A DNA stretch of 64,000 nucleotides, taken from NCBI GenBank assembly GCA_902596165.1, contig CACJSU010000006.1, positions 1 to 64,000 on the forward strand. The letters are read 5' to 3'. Position 1 is the first letter of the stretch, and each line of letters opens with the position of its first letter. This DNA is from an uncultured SAR86 cluster bacterium (lineage in GTDB: Bacteria > Pseudomonadota > Gammaproteobacteria > Magnimaribacterales > D2472). A model generated the notes under the pieces. The model was not told the DNA's origin. It saw only the letters and a list, made by a program, of their open reading frames with translations, and did no database searches. Shown here in pieces: positions 41,803 through 52,005 of this stretch. Both the position numbers and the translations under genes were made by a program.

Positions 41803-43866
41803 CTAAGCGTCAGCAAAAGCTATAGAACCTGAAATCCATCTTTCTATCAACTGATTAGCAAGCTCAGGCTCCTCATTACATATTGATTCAGCAACTTTTT
41901 TGGTTTCCATTAAATACTGACTGTCTCTAACTAGATTTGTATATTTCATCGGCACAATGCCTGTTTGTTGAGCGCCCATGATCTCTCCAGGGCCTCTTAT
42001 GACCAGATCCTCTTCAGCAATTTTGAAACCGTCTTGAGAGTCTACCAATACTTGGAGTCTTTGCGATGAGATATCATGAATCTTATCTTTGTGCAGAAGA
42101 ATGCAATAACTCTCTTTGGTTCCTCTGCCTATTCTGCCTCTCAATTGATGCAATTGCGCCAAACCAAACCTTTCAGCATTTTCAATCACCATGATATCTG
42201 CATCAGGAATATCAACTCCAACCTCAACAACGGTCGTTGATACTAAGATTGAAGTTTTAGAATCTTTGAAAGCTTGAATCTGCTCCTGCTTTTTAATTGC
42301 TGAGAGCTTGCCATGCAGGCAACCAACTTTATCTTGACCAAAATGCTCAGATAAATCTTCGTGGGTTTCCATGACAGCATTTAAATCCAAGTTCTCAGAT
42401 TCTTCAATTAAGGGGCATACCCAATATACTTTGCTACCTTTTTTTGTAGCAGCTGAGATTCTTTTAATGAGTTTATCTTTTCCACTTAGCGGCAAGCATG
42501 ATGTTTGAATTGGTTTTCTGCCAGGCGGTAATTCATCTATCACTGAAACATCCATGTTTGCATATACGCTCATCGACAGTGTTCTTGGAATTGGGGTAGC
42601 TGTTAATGTGAGCTGATGAGGCGCAGATTTTTCAGAATCATTTTTCTTCCTTAAGGCTAGTCTTTGATTTACTCCAAACCTATGTTGCTCGTCGATGATT
42701 ATGAGGGCAAGATTAGAAAACTCGACACTCTTTTGGAATAAAGCATGAGTTCCAACCAATAGTTTGATCTTACTATCCTTAAGATTCTCTAAGACTTTTT
42801 TTCTCTGGCTTGCAGAGGTGCTACCAGTAAGAAGAGCCACTTTTACTGCTTGTTTGTTAAAAAACGATTTCAAACTAAGAAAATGTTGCTCTGCTAGAAG
42901 TGTGGTTGGGGCCATAAAAGCAACCTGAAACGATGAATCAAGAGCCAAGGCAGCAGCCAAAGCGCCCACCACTGTTTTTCCTGATCCAACATCTCCTTGG
43001 ACCAATCGCATCATAGGAACTTCTTGTGCTAGATCCTCTTTAATTTCACTTACAACTCTTGCTTGGGCTCCAGTTAATTCAAAAGGAAAATTTGATTTAA
43101 CTTCTTTTGTCCATTCGCCTTCTTTAGTTAATGAATAGGCATGGTGGCGTTTTTGTTTGCGTTTTAAAAAAGCCATACCAGCTTGAAAAGCAATCATTTC
43201 TTCTTTTAATAGTCTTACTCTTGCTGGATGAGAGCCACCTGGCAGCATTTCATTGATGTCAATATCTGCCTCAGGATTATGGATAATTTGCAGGGCATCA
43301 ATAATTTTCATGTTTAAAGATGCATCATATTTTTCAACATCAAGAAAGTCTTCTTCAAAATTTAATTTTGAAATTGCAGCTTGAATAAATCCTCTAATTT
43401 TTTTTTGTCCTATGCCCTTGGGGACTCTATACACAGGCGTTAATTTTTTGTCTTTTAATTCATGATCACTTGAAATAACTTCATACTCAGGATGGATCAT
43501 TTCTAACCCATATCTACTTAGGCTCACTTTTCCATAACATAAAAGCTCAGTTCCAGCTTTAAGTTGCTTAGTTTGGGCGGGATGGAAATAAAAGAAGCGA
43601 ATATTGATATTAGAATATGAATCAGCTGATTTAAGCACCATCATCTTTCTTGGTCTATATAGCACCTGTGTCGACAAAATCTTTACTTTAATTAATTTTT
43701 CATCTCCTGGTTGTAGGTCACTTATATATGAAATTTTTGTTCTATCTTGGTACCCAAAAGGAAGATGAAAGCAGAGATCTCTTAAGTTAAAAATTCCAAT
43801 AAGATGAAGTTTTTCAACGATAGAGGGTCCGATGCCCTTTAATTGAGTGAGTTCAATATTAGCCAC
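41803..43866 (-). CDS. recG: ATP-dependent DNA helicase RecG
   Basis: Branch-migration helicase for stalled forks and recombination intermediates. 687 residues, normal length. N-terminal wedge/OB domain (LTQLKGIGPSIVEKLHLIGI), Walker A in QGDVGSGKTVVGAL, DEQH box IIDEQHRFGV, TATPIPRTL motif III, and helicase C motifs VSTTVVEVGVDIPDADIMVI, AQLHQLRGRIGRG. In E. coli recG follows spoT; here it sits across the divergent epimerase gene from the gmk-rpoZ-spoT set. Confidence 0.98.
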   Translation of the reverse strand: MANIELTQLKGIGPSIVEKLHLIGIFNLRDLCFHLPFGYQDRTKISYISDLQPGDEKLIKVKILSTQVLYRPRKMMVLKSADSYSNINIRFFYFHPAQTKQLKAGTELLCYGKVSLSRYGLEMIHPEYEVISSDHELKDKKLTPVYRVPKGIGQKKIRGFIQAAISKLNFEEDFLDVEKYDASLNMKIIDALQIIHNPEADIDINEMLPGGSHPARVRLLKEEMIAFQAGMAFLKRKQKRHHAYSLTKEGEWTKEVKSNFPFELTGAQARVVSEIKEDLAQEVPMMRLVQGDVGSGKTVVGALAAALALDSSFQVAFMAPTTLLAEQHFLSLKSFFNKQAVKVALLTGSTSASQRKKVLENLKDSKIKLLVGTHALFQKSVEFSNLALIIIDEQHRFGVNQRLALRKKNDSEKSAPHQLTLTATPIPRTLSMSVYANMDVSVIDELPPGRKPIQTSCLPLSGKDKLIKRISAATKKGSKVYWVCPLIEESENLDLNAVMETHEDLSEHFGQDKVGCLHGKLSAIKKQEQIQAFKDSKTSILVSTTVVEVGVDIPDADIMVIENAERFGLAQLHQLRGRIGRGTKESYCILLHKDKIHDISSQRLQVLVDSQDGFKIAEEDLVIRGPGEIMGAQQTGIVPMKYTNLVRDSQYLMETKKVAESICNEEPELANQLIERWISGSIAFADA

Positions 43867-43909
43867 TTAACGATAATACTTTTAATATAAGGACTTTAGA
43901 AACATATAT

Positions 43910-44689
43910 ATGAAAAAAGTTTTAATTATAGGTTACGGAGATATTGGAAGACGGGTTGCGGCCAGCCTTCCCAGCAAAGAATTTATAGGTGTTTCCAGAA
44001 GCGCGCCTTCCAACCTAGATAATGTTACATTCATTCAACAAGACTGGATTAATCAATCAAGCTTGAAGCTGCGATCTACAGACTTCTCAACCATTGTGAT
44101 GGTATTAAAGCCAACCTCCCCAGACAGTGATGGCTATCAGAAAGGATTTTTAGATGCCTCATATCAAATTATGGATTTTTTTAATAACAATATAAGTTAT
44201 GAAAAATTACTTATTGTCACTTCAACTAGAGTGTATGGTTTAGGCAATGGAAGAGATATTACTGAAGCGGTGAAGCCTTTGCCTGATGATGAACAGGCAA
44301 GAATTATTTTAGAGTATGAAGAGTTTGTATCCCGTAAATCAAAAGTTGAACCACTGATTTTGCGGCCATCAGGATTATATGATGATCGATCTCATTGGAT
44401 GAGAAACCATGTGAATACTTTTGATGGAAAAAAATATCCTCTACGATTTGCTGAAGGCAATATGTTTAGTAGAGATAATCTTGCATTGGTTATAGCAAAT
44501 TATATCTGCAATAAAGAATTAGCTTACATATCTGGTCCACTAATCTGCAGCGAGAAAACTCAGAAGTATAGTGAGACTTTTTCTCTTGTTTGCCCCGAAC
44601 ACTCTTTTGAAGATTTTTTTATTAGTACAGATAATATTGGTAAGTCATTTGATCCGCAAAAGTTATTAGACAGTGGTTTAATGAGATAA
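43910..44689 (+). CDS. NAD(P)-binding epimerase-like protein (YeeZ-like)
   Basis: 259 residues with an extended-SDR Rossmann fold: VLIIGYGDIGRRVAASL at the N-terminus, VTSTRVYGLG in place of the catalytic Ser/Tyr strand, and ILRPSGLYDDRS. It resembles E. coli YeeZ, an SDR-like protein without a proven reaction. Lies between recG (divergent) and yicC, 24 bp before yicC. Confidence 0.8.
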   Translation: MKKVLIIGYGDIGRRVAASLPSKEFIGVSRSAPSNLDNVTFIQQDWINQSSLKLRSTDFSTIVMVLKPTSPDSDGYQKGFLDASYQIMDFFNNNISYEKLLIVTSTRVYGLGNGRDITEAVKPLPDDEQARIILEYEEFVSRKSKVEPLILRPSGLYDDRSHWMRNHVNTFDGKKYPLRFAEGNMFSRDNLALVIANYICNKELAYISGPLICSEKTQKYSETFSLVCPEHSFEDFFISTDNIGKSFDPQKLLDSGLMR

Positions 44690-44713
44690 TGATGAAAAGT
44701 ATTTAGGAATCTT

Positions 44714-45565
44714 ATGTTTTACAGCATGACAGGGTATGGAACAGGACAAGCAACTTCAAAGAAGATGGAGGTTTTGTGTGAAATTAAGTCAGTTAATAAC
44801 AGGTTTATAGATATTTCTTTCAGAGGATATAGCTTGCCAAATGATTTAGAGGAATATATAAAAAATCAGATTAAGAAAAAGTTTCTTAGAGGATCTTTTG
44901 AGGTAAAAATTCACGATAATTTCCAATCAGAGCATTCGTATGAGCTTAATCAAGAAAGTATCAGGAACTTAAAGAGTACTTTGAAAGCTAGCAAAGATTT
45001 TAAACACTTAAATCTTAAATTAAGCGATTTAAGAGATATTCCAGGCCTTTTAACAGTTAGGACTTCAAAAAAAGATATTTCAACCTTAGGCAAAAAAGCA
45101 TTAAATGTTGCAATAAAGAAGTTAGTTGATTCTAGGGCTAAGGAAGGTCAAAAAATAGAAAAAATTGTTCTAGCTAAGACATTATTTTTAAAAAATGCTC
45201 ATCAAAAATTATCGAAGTCGGCACCTTCATTGCTCAAGCACAGAGTGAAAACTATCAAGAATAAGTTCATCCAAAAGAATCTTGATATTAACAAAGATGA
45301 AATAGCTAATGAGCTATCAAGTGTGGAGCTAAAACATGATATAGCTGAGGAGCTTGAAAGAATTAGTTTTCATATTGAGTCGCTTAATAAATTATTCAAA
45401 TTTAAAAATGCGCATGGTAAAAAAATGGACTTTATCCTCCAAGAATTATTTAGAGAAGTAAATACTCTCTCAGTTAAGATAGATAAACCAGATTTAAAAG
45501 ATTTGGCATTAACCATGAAGTTAAAGGTAGAGGAGCTGCGTGAGCAGGCTCAAAATTTAGAGTGA
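44714..45565 (+). CDS. yicC: YicC family endoribonuclease
   Basis: 283 residues, normal length. YicC proteins are endoribonucleases involved in sRNA turnover in E. coli. N-terminal YSMTGYGTGQA and EIKSVNNRFIDISFR are signature stretches; the C-terminal part has ELSSVELKHDIAEELERISFH and the conserved KKMDFILQELFREVNT, normally GRKLDFLLQEMNRE-NT. Its stop overlaps the gmk ATG (TGATG). yicC next to gmk-rpoZ is widespread. Confidence 0.95.
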   Translation: MFYSMTGYGTGQATSKKMEVLCEIKSVNNRFIDISFRGYSLPNDLEEYIKNQIKKKFLRGSFEVKIHDNFQSEHSYELNQESIRNLKSTLKASKDFKHLNLKLSDLRDIPGLLTVRTSKKDISTLGKKALNVAIKKLVDSRAKEGQKIEKIVLAKTLFLKNAHQKLSKSAPSLLKHRVKTIKNKFIQKNLDINKDEIANELSSVELKHDIAEELERISFHIESLNKLFKFKNAHGKKMDFILQELFREVNTLSVKIDKPDLKDLALTMKLKVEELREQAQNLE

Positions 45566-46194
45566 TGAAAGATCCAAAACTATTTTTGGTTTCTGCTCCG
45601 TCTGGTGCTGGCAAATCTTCATTAATTGATGCGGTTTTAGCTAAAGCAAATCAGTCTCTTTTACCTCTTGAGTTATCTGTCTCTTACACTACAAGATCTC
45701 CAAGAAAAGGTGAATCAAATGGTAATCAATATTTCTTTATTTCAGAAGAAGAGTTTATAGAGAAAAAAAATTCTAATTTTTTTCTTGAACATGCCAAAGT
45801 TCATGACAATTGGTATGGAACTTCTCTAGATTTTGTGCAGTCAAAGCTAAGCTCAGGAGTAAATTTAATTCTTGAGATTGATGTGCAAGGGTTTAGGCAG
45901 ATTAATGATTTATCTTTTAGTTATGATTCGATTTTTATTCTCCCTCCATCCATGCATTCTCTAGAAGAAAGAATAAAAAGTAGGGGAGACGAAGATCTAG
46001 AGTCAATTAATTTAAGGTTAAGAAATGCAATAGACGAATTAGCCTATGCGAATGAGTATAGGCATATTATTATCAACGATTCTTTTGATGATGCAGAAAA
46101 TGAGCTTTTTGGAATTATTGCTCAAGAAAAGTCGTTTAATAGGCAAAATACTGAAGAAGTCCAACAGTTTTTAGCTCAGCTATTGTCTTATTAG
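45565..46194 (+). CDS. gmk: Guanylate kinase
   Basis: Phosphorylates GMP to GDP. 209 residues from the ATG at 45565; an in-frame GTG sits 3 bp earlier but the TGATG overlap with yicC favours the ATG. P-loop LVSAPSGAGKSSLIDAV, GMP-binding VSYTTRSPRKGE-x2-G-x2-YFFI, HAKVHDNWYGTS and ILEIDVQGFRQI. Operon with yicC and, 38 bp on, rpoZ. Confidence 0.97.
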   Translation: MKDPKLFLVSAPSGAGKSSLIDAVLAKANQSLLPLELSVSYTTRSPRKGESNGNQYFFISEEEFIEKKNSNFFLEHAKVHDNWYGTSLDFVQSKLSSGVNLILEIDVQGFRQINDLSFSYDSIFILPPSMHSLEERIKSRGDEDLESINLRLRNAIDELAYANEYRHIIINDSFDDAENELFGIIAQEKSFNRQNTEEVQQFLAQLLSY

Positions 46195-46232
46195 GCAAAT
46201 AAACACTAAAATACGCCCTCGGAGAATACATT

Positions 46233-46505
46233 ATGGCAAGAATTACAGTAGAAGGTTGTTTAGATAAAGTCCAAAGTAGATTTGAATTAATCCTGTTGGC
46301 CTCTGGAAGAGCAAGGCAGCTTTCAACAACTAGCAGAGAGCCAATGGTAGAATGGGAAGATGACAAACCTACCATTGTTGCTTTAAGAGAAATTGAAGAA
46401 GGTCTTATTACAAAAGAAATCCTTGATAAAACTCTTGAAGAAGATGTCCTTTTAGACGAGTTTGCTATTGACAGAGAAAAACCACAAGACGAAATTATCG
46501 GTTAA
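46233..46505 (+). CDS. rpoZ: RNA polymerase omega subunit
   Basis: 90 residues, normal length; helps assemble the beta' subunit and forms part of a ppGpp site. Start [20 protein letters not shown] is the standard gammaproteobacterial omega N-terminus, then [20 protein letters not shown] and the acidic tail. A CGGAG precedes the ATG. Lies between gmk and spoT, as in E. coli. Confidence 0.98.
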   Translation: MARITVEGCLDKVQSRFELILLASGRARQLSTTSREPMVEWEDDKPTIVALREIEEGLITKEILDKTLEEDVLLDEFAIDREKPQDEIIG

Positions 46506-46526
46506 TGTTAATCCTGGAGCTTCTAA

Positions 46527-48749
46527 TTGAGTGACCGGGCTATACCCAACCAAGCCCTTTTAGATTTCTCTAATAGAAAACTTCTTTCACCAGTTCCAAA
46601 AAACCTTTACGAATCTGCAAGAGCTTATTTCTCAAAAAAAGAATTAGACCTTCTGCAAACTGCATACAATGTTGCATTCGAAGCGCACAAGGATCAATTT
46701 CGCAAAGAAGGCTCTGCTTATATTACTCATCCAGTTGCAGTTGCATCAATTTTAATTGAGCTTAATTTAGATATTGAGACAGTATGCGCAGGCTTAATGC
46801 ATGATGTTTTAGAGGATAGCTTCATTAAAAAATCCTACTTGGAAAAACTTTTTGGCAAAGATATTGTCGCAATAGTAGATGGTGTGAGTAATTTAAATAA
46901 GCTTGATTTCGATAGCATTGAAGATCGCAATGCTAACAATTTGCAAAAAATGGCTTTGGCTATGTCTAAGGACATCAGAGTCATAATTGTTAAGTTATGC
47001 GATAGATTGCATAACATGAGAACTATTGAGTTTCTACCTAGAGAAAAGCAAATCAAAAAATCAATTGAAACTCTGGATCTTTATGGCCCTATTGCAATTA
47101 GAATTGGCATGCAAAATATTCGTATTGAGCTTGAGGATTTAGCTTTTAAATGCATTCATCCTATGCGGGCAAGAATGTTGGAATCAGCAATTAAACAAGC
47201 TGTTGGGGGAAGGCAAAAGATCATTTCTAAGCTTCGGAAACAATTTAAATATCATTTAAAAAATAATGATATTTTGGCAACAGTTCAAGGAAGGCAAAAA
47301 ACTTTATACAGCATTTATAGAAAGATTAAAAATAAGAAAAAACCATTTTCAGAAATTCTAGATGTTTATGCTTTTAGGGTTATTGTAAATTCTGTTGATG
47401 ATGCTTATAGATCATTAGGCATTATCCATAATGTTCACAAACCTATTGAAAATAAATTTAAAGATTACATTGCCATTCCAAAATCAAATGGGTACCAGGC
47501 AATTCATACATCCCTTATTGCCTTGGATGGAGTACCCATTGAGGTTCAAATTCAAACTAAAAGCATGGAGATTATTGCCGAAAATGGTATTTCAGCCCAC
47601 TGGTCATACAAAACAAAAGATAGCGTAACCTCTGAAACAATGGGTGCAAAAAAATGGATTGAAAGTTTTACTGATTTAAATAAAGCTTCGGCTGATACAC
47701 ATGAATTTGTTGAGGCCATTAAAACTGATCTGGTTTATGACGAGGTATATGTTTTTACGCCAGCAGGCAGAATTGTAAATTTAAAATCTGGCTCCACGCC
47801 AATTGACCTAGCCTATGAGCTTCACACAGACCTTGGTAATCAGGCGGTTGCATGTAAGGTTAACAGGAAATATGCGCCACTCAATATACGGCTCGAAAAC
47901 GGACAATCAATCGAAATTATTACTTCCGACAAACAAGAGGTTAGCCCGGACTGGCTAAATTTTGTAGTGACTAGTAAGGCTAGGTCTTCCATACGATTGG
48001 CGCTTAGAAATCAAAAAATTTCACAATCTAGAAAAGCGGGTAAATTAATGCTTGAAAGCGAGTTGAAGAGAGGTGGCGTTAGCCTTGATCATTACAGAGG
48101 CAGTAAAATGTCTAGAATTTTAGAGATGATAGGTGTGAAATCTCTCAATGAACTTTTAACCGATCTAGGGTCTGGAAAAAAAACAGGTGCATTAGTTGCT
48201 GAGAGATTCTTCTCAGCTTTAAAACTCAGAAAAAATAAAAACCCTAAACTCAAAGCAATGATTTTATCTGATCATCAAATTGAAGGCGTGTCAGTTATAT
48301 ATGCAAAATGTTGCATGCCCATTCATGGAGATCCAATAACCGCTCATTCAGATACTGATAGAGGTATTGTTATTCATCATTCAAGGTGCAGACAGGTTGC
48401 GCCACATAGAAGCCATAAAATTTCATCAAGATATTTCCCAGCGATGTGGGGCAGTGATAGCAAAGAGCTTCATTATAAAGGGCATGTTAAAATTCATGCA
48501 GAAGATAGGCCCGGGATTCTTGCTGATATTGCATCAGTTTTTACTAAATCCAATCTTAATATAGTAAATATTCTAAGCAGAGATATTGACGCAATGATCA
48601 TTGAATTTGTTGTAGAGGTTGAAGTTCTGAACACTGATTCGTTGAATAAATTGATGGTAAAATTACGCTCATTGAGATATGTGACAAGCTGTTCAAGAAT
48701 AGTAAATGATACCAAAACCAAAAATGAAAAAACTAATTTCTACAAATAA
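46527..48749 (+). CDS. spoT: Bifunctional (p)ppGpp synthetase/hydrolase SpoT
   Basis: Stringent-response enzyme. 740 residues: HD hydrolase domain with AGLMHDVLEDS (~91-101), synthetase domain (RVIVNSVDDAYRSLGIIH, YQAIHTSLI), TGS domain (VYVFTPAGRIVNLKSGSTPID) and C-terminal ACT (ILADIASVFTKSNLNIVN). The HD motif suggests hydrolase activity is kept. The start is a TTG, 8 bp after a GGAG (46515-46518), and no in-frame ATG lies nearby. Probably the only RelA/SpoT-type gene of this locus. Its last 26 bp overlap ridA. Confidence 0.97.
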   Translation: MSDRAIPNQALLDFSNRKLLSPVPKNLYESARAYFSKKELDLLQTAYNVAFEAHKDQFRKEGSAYITHPVAVASILIELNLDIETVCAGLMHDVLEDSFIKKSYLEKLFGKDIVAIVDGVSNLNKLDFDSIEDRNANNLQKMALAMSKDIRVIIVKLCDRLHNMRTIEFLPREKQIKKSIETLDLYGPIAIRIGMQNIRIELEDLAFKCIHPMRARMLESAIKQAVGGRQKIISKLRKQFKYHLKNNDILATVQGRQKTLYSIYRKIKNKKKPFSEILDVYAFRVIVNSVDDAYRSLGIIHNVHKPIENKFKDYIAIPKSNGYQAIHTSLIALDGVPIEVQIQTKSMEIIAENGISAHWSYKTKDSVTSETMGAKKWIESFTDLNKASADTHEFVEAIKTDLVYDEVYVFTPAGRIVNLKSGSTPIDLAYELHTDLGNQAVACKVNRKYAPLNIRLENGQSIEIITSDKQEVSPDWLNFVVTSKARSSIRLALRNQKISQSRKAGKLMLESELKRGGVSLDHYRGSKMSRILEMIGVKSLNELLTDLGSGKKTGALVAERFFSALKLRKNKNPKLKAMILSDHQIEGVSVIYAKCCMPIHGDPITAHSDTDRGIVIHHSRCRQVAPHRSHKISSRYFPAMWGSDSKELHYKGHVKIHAEDRPGILADIASVFTKSNLNIVNILSRDIDAMIIEFVVEVEVLNTDSLNKLMVKLRSLRYVTSCSRIVNDTKTKNEKTNFYK

Positions 48750-49107
48750 AGCACCAGCAGCCATTGGGCCATATTCTCAAGCTATTCAATGGGGAGACGT
48801 AGTATTTATTTCGGGCCAGGTGGCTTTTATTCCCGCAACTGGAGAACTCAATAACAACACTTTTGAGGATGAGGTTAACCAAGTTATAGATAATCTTGAT
48901 GCAATCTGCAAAGAAGCAGGAGGAAGCCTAGATAACATATTAAAACTCAGTATTTTTTTAACCGATCTTGCCAATTTTGATGCTGTGAATAATCTTATGA
49001 AAGAGAGATTCTCTGAGCCTTTTCCTGCACGCTCAACAATTGAGGTATCTAGATTACCAAAAGACGTAAATATTGAGATGGATGCTATTTTATCTATTGA
49101 AGTTTAA
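48724..49107 (+). CDS. ridA: RidA family reactive-intermediate deaminase
   Basis: Hydrolyses enamine/imine intermediates released by PLP enzymes. The frame opens at an ATG at 48706, but the ATG at 48724 gives the normal 127 residues. Features: NKAPAAIGPYSQAIQWGDVVFISGQ, the conserved arginine in PFPARSTIEVSRLP, and terminal IEMDAILSIE. Overlaps the 3' end of spoT by 26 bp and the pyrB start by 1 bp (TAATG). The spoT-ridA neighbourhood is common. Confidence 0.95.
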   Translation: MKKLISTNKAPAAIGPYSQAIQWGDVVFISGQVAFIPATGELNNNTFEDEVNQVIDNLDAICKEAGGSLDNILKLSIFLTDLANFDAVNNLMKERFSEPFPARSTIEVSRLPKDVNIEMDAILSIEV

Positions 49108-50021
49108 TGTCTAGGAACTTAATTAATTTTTCTGACCTTTCCAAGAAAGATATTTTTGATTTAATTGAGCTTGCAAATAATTTTAAGTCTGAAGATTCTT
49201 TAGATTACCGAAATGAAAATTTATTTCCTGATAAAAAGATTGTCTCTATGTTTTGTGAGCCAAGCACAAGAACCAAGGTCTCTTTTGAAATAGCTGCACA
49301 TAACCTTGGCGCGAAATTTATAGATTTTGATTTATCAAATTCATCTATGAATAAAGGTGAAACTCTTGAGGATACCCTAGATGCTATGCAGATGATGGGG
49401 GTTGATTTATGTATTTTGCGTCACACTGAATCAGTGATACATGATTTGATAAAAAACTTTTCAAATATGCAGTTTATTAATGCTGGTGAGGGTTCAATTT
49501 CTCATCCAACCCAAACATTAATTGATTTAATGACCATTCACGAATCAAAAGATAAATTTGAGAACCTAAATATAACTATTGTTGGTGATCTTGATCATTC
49601 CAGAGTGGTGAATTCTTTTATAGAAGCAATACAAATTGTTGGATACAAGAGCATAACCTATTGCGGTCACCCTGATCTTTGTAAAAATTTTGTAGAGAGC
49701 CCGATCGGTAATTTTGAGCCTGAGCTAGAGGCCGCATTGCAAGACGCTAATGTCGTGATGGCATTAAGAATTCAAAATGAGAGATTATCAGAAAAACTTT
49801 CCATCGGCGCAAAGGATTACATTGAGAGGTACCAAATTAATGTTGACTCACTTCAGGTAGCTGATCCTGAAATGATTTTACTGCATCCTGGACCGGTAAA
49901 CTTTGGAATTGAATTAAGCAAAGAAGCAAGCGAGTTAGAAAATTGCAAGATTAGAAACCAGATTTTCAATGGAGTCGGTATGAGAATGGCGGTTTTAACT
50001 AAACTTTTCTCTCAAGCATAA
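49107..50021 (+). CDS. pyrB: Aspartate carbamoyltransferase catalytic chain
   Basis: Condenses carbamoyl phosphate and aspartate in pyrimidine synthesis. 304 residues. Carbamoyl-phosphate loop EPSTRTKVSFE, ERLG-region SSMNKGETLEDT, GEGSISHPTQTLIDL, DLDHSRVVNS and LHPGPVNFGIEL. No pyrI regulatory subunit follows. Starts 1 bp inside the ridA stop. Its 3' end overlaps the convergent ribE gene by 23 bp. Confidence 0.97.
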   Translation: MSRNLINFSDLSKKDIFDLIELANNFKSEDSLDYRNENLFPDKKIVSMFCEPSTRTKVSFEIAAHNLGAKFIDFDLSNSSMNKGETLEDTLDAMQMMGVDLCILRHTESVIHDLIKNFSNMQFINAGEGSISHPTQTLIDLMTIHESKDKFENLNITIVGDLDHSRVVNSFIEAIQIVGYKSITYCGHPDLCKNFVESPIGNFEPELEAALQDANVVMALRIQNERLSEKLSIGAKDYIERYQINVDSLQVADPEMILLHPGPVNFGIELSKEASELENCKIRNQIFNGVGMRMAVLTKLFSQA

Positions 50022-50610
50022 CTCTCTTTACTGTCTCGACAGTATTGATTGTTGCTTGTTCGATTTCAATATTAATCAGATCTCCCTTTTTTATTTCTTT
50101 AAAAGTAGTCACTGATACTGTTTCAGGAATAAGGTGAATATAGAATGATGACTTGAGCACTTTTCCAATAGTCAAACTGCATCCATTTAATGCCACATAT
50201 CCCTTGTAAAAAAAATATTCTCTCAAATTTGCAGGAATTTTAATCTTCAGATCTTTTGTTTTCTGTCTATTGATCACTTTTAATACCTCTCCGGTTCCAT
50301 GAATGTGACCAGAGACCAGGTGCCCGCCAATTTCTGTTTTAGCAGTCATAGAGCGCTCTAGGTTGACCTTAGATGATGTAGAGATATTTTTTAAATTAGT
50401 TTTTTTTAACGTTTCTTCGATAACATCAAACTCTAATGTATCTGTTTTACCCTTTTTTACAGTTAGGCAGACCCCATTTACAGAGACGCTACCACCTTTT
50501 AATAAATTTCTAGAAAAGCCTTTTGGAGCTTTGATGATCAAAGTTATGTAATCCTCGCATTCAATAATTTTTTGAATATGGCCTTTGCCAGTAACAATTC
50601 CAGTAAACAT
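49999..50610 (-). CDS. ribE: Riboflavin synthase alpha subunit
   Basis: Dismutates two 6,7-dimethyl-8-ribityllumazine to riboflavin. Start taken at ATG 50610 ([12 protein letters not shown]), which overlaps the pyrE stop in a TAATG; the frame extends a few codons upstream without meaning. 203 residues with two lumazine-binding repeats: GGSVSVNGVCLTV and YVALNGCSLTIG. No other rib gene is present, so the enzyme is separated from its pathway. Convergent overlap with pyrB. Confidence 0.96.
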   Translation of the reverse strand: MFTGIVTGKGHIQKIIECEDYITLIIKAPKGFSRNLLKGGSVSVNGVCLTVKKGKTDTLEFDVIEETLKKTNLKNISTSSKVNLERSMTAKTEIGGHLVSGHIHGTGEVLKVINRQKTKDLKIKIPANLREYFFYKGYVALNGCSLTIGKVLKSSFYIHLIPETVSVTTFKEIKKGDLINIEIEQATINTVETVKRVMLERKV

Positions 50611-51257
50611 TATGCGCCCCAACTACTTCTATATTCTTCTAGTTCCATTACATAGGAACGAAAATTTTGATTATCATTAGAGTACTCTATGAGAGCATCC
50701 AGGTTGATAATAGATGAGACATGAATACCAAAATCTTTTTCAAGCTCTGTTTTAGCAGATAACTCACCACTTCCTTTTTCTTGTCTATCTAAGCCAACAA
50801 GGAATACTTTTGGTATTGCATTCAAATTTTCTAAAATTTTAATAGATTCTCTTGCAGCAGTTCCTGCAGATAAAACATCATCAATAATTAATACGTTGCC
50901 AGCTGGAGCAGCTCCAATAATGTTGCCACCTTCACCATGATCTTTCATTTCTTTTCTGTTGAAAGAGAGCGGGTAAGGCGTACCTCTTTGGCTAAATGCC
51001 GTTGCAACGATTGATCCCAAGAAGATTCCTTTGTATGCGGGACCATACAAACAGTCAAATTCCAAACTTAAGTCTTGAATAGCATCTACATAGCAATTAG
51101 CAAGTTCAAATAAATCACAGCCATTCAGCATTTTTGCTGCATTAAAAAAATAAGGGCTATCTCTTCCAGATTTTAATTTAAATTTTCCGAATTCCAAGGC
51201 ATGTGATTGAAGAGCTAATTCAATGAACGTTTTTTGAAAGCCTTTTAGCTCAGACAT
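50610..51257 (-). CDS. pyrE: Orotate phosphoribosyltransferase
   Basis: Makes orotidine 5'-phosphate. 215 residues. PRPP-binding motif [19 protein letters not shown]-terminal [15 protein letters not shown], and [20 protein letters not shown] loop. Follows rph with a 13-bp overlap, the typical rph-pyrE operon of gammaproteobacteria. In E. coli pyrE is attenuated by translation of rph; no clear hairpin is seen here. Confidence 0.97.
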   Translation of the reverse strand: MSELKGFQKTFIELALQSHALEFGKFKLKSGRDSPYFFNAAKMLNGCDLFELANCYVDAIQDLSLEFDCLYGPAYKGIFLGSIVATAFSQRGTPYPLSFNRKEMKDHGEGGNIIGAAPAGNVLIIDDVLSAGTAARESIKILENLNAIPKVFLVGLDRQEKGSGELSAKTELEKDFGIHVSSIINLDALIEYSNDNQNFRSYVMELEEYRSSWGA

Positions 51258-51949
51258 GATTTTTGAAAACTTACTATATCTGCAATACCATTTGAAGCAG
51301 ACTCAATCATTGCATCGAGCTCATTTTTGGTGAAAGGATTTTTCTCAGCTGTGCCTTGGATTTCTATGATTCCTCCGCTTTCTGTCATCACCACATTTAA
51401 ATCTGTTTCAGCAGTGCTGTCTTCGTCGTAATCCAGATCTAAAAGAGAGTGGCCATCTTTTAATCCTACTGAAACGGCAGCAACATACTCCTTAATTGCT
51501 CTTTGATCATCATGAGAGTTTTTGATGGCTTCAAATAAAGCAACGCACGCACCTGAAATAGAAGCTGTTCTTGTTCCACCATCTGCTTGTATGACATCAC
51601 AATCAATATTGATTGTTTTGTCTTTTAGATATTTTAAATCAACAGCCTGTCTTAAAGATCTGCCAATCAGTCGTTGAATTTCCATGGTCCTGCCACTTTG
51701 CTTACCTCTGCTAGCTTCTCTATTCATTCGCTCATGTGTTGACCGAGGTAACATTCCATATTCTGCAGTAATCCATCCTTCATTTGAGCCTCTCATCCAT
51801 CTTGGCACATGGTTTTCAATGCTTGCTGTACAAATTACATGAGTATCTCCAAACTTTATTAGTGCCGAACCTTCCGCATGTTTATTCACACCAACCTCAA
51901 TTTCCAGAGGCCTCATTTCATCATTTGATCTGTTATTACTTCTTGTCAT
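51245..51949 (-). CDS. rph: Ribonuclease PH
   Basis: Phosphorolytic 3' trimming of tRNA precursors. 234 residues, normal. Seen: [52 protein letters not shown] with the conserved arginines, and [15 protein letters not shown]. Full length, unlike the frameshifted copy known in some E. coli K-12 strains. Divergent from the amidohydrolase gene across 56 bp. Confidence 0.98.
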   Translation of the reverse strand: MTRSNNRSNDEMRPLEIEVGVNKHAEGSALIKFGDTHVICTASIENHVPRWMRGSNEGWITAEYGMLPRSTHERMNREASRGKQSGRTMEIQRLIGRSLRQAVDLKYLKDKTINIDCDVIQADGGTRTASISGACVALFEAIKNSHDDQRAIKEYVAAVSVGLKDGHSLLDLDYDEDSTAETDLNVVMTESGGIIEIQGTAEKNPFTKNELDAMIESASNGIADIVSFQKSCLS

Positions 51950-52005
51950 ATATATATTATATCTCTTTAAATGGTCCTATAATCTTTCTTAGAGGAAAAT
52001 CTATT

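Noticed and set aside
51784..52005. N-terminal extension of the amidohydrolase gene
   Set aside because: It runs antisense to the conserved rph start, lacks a signal peptide, and the lipobox-bearing start at 52006 with AGAGGA explains the protein.
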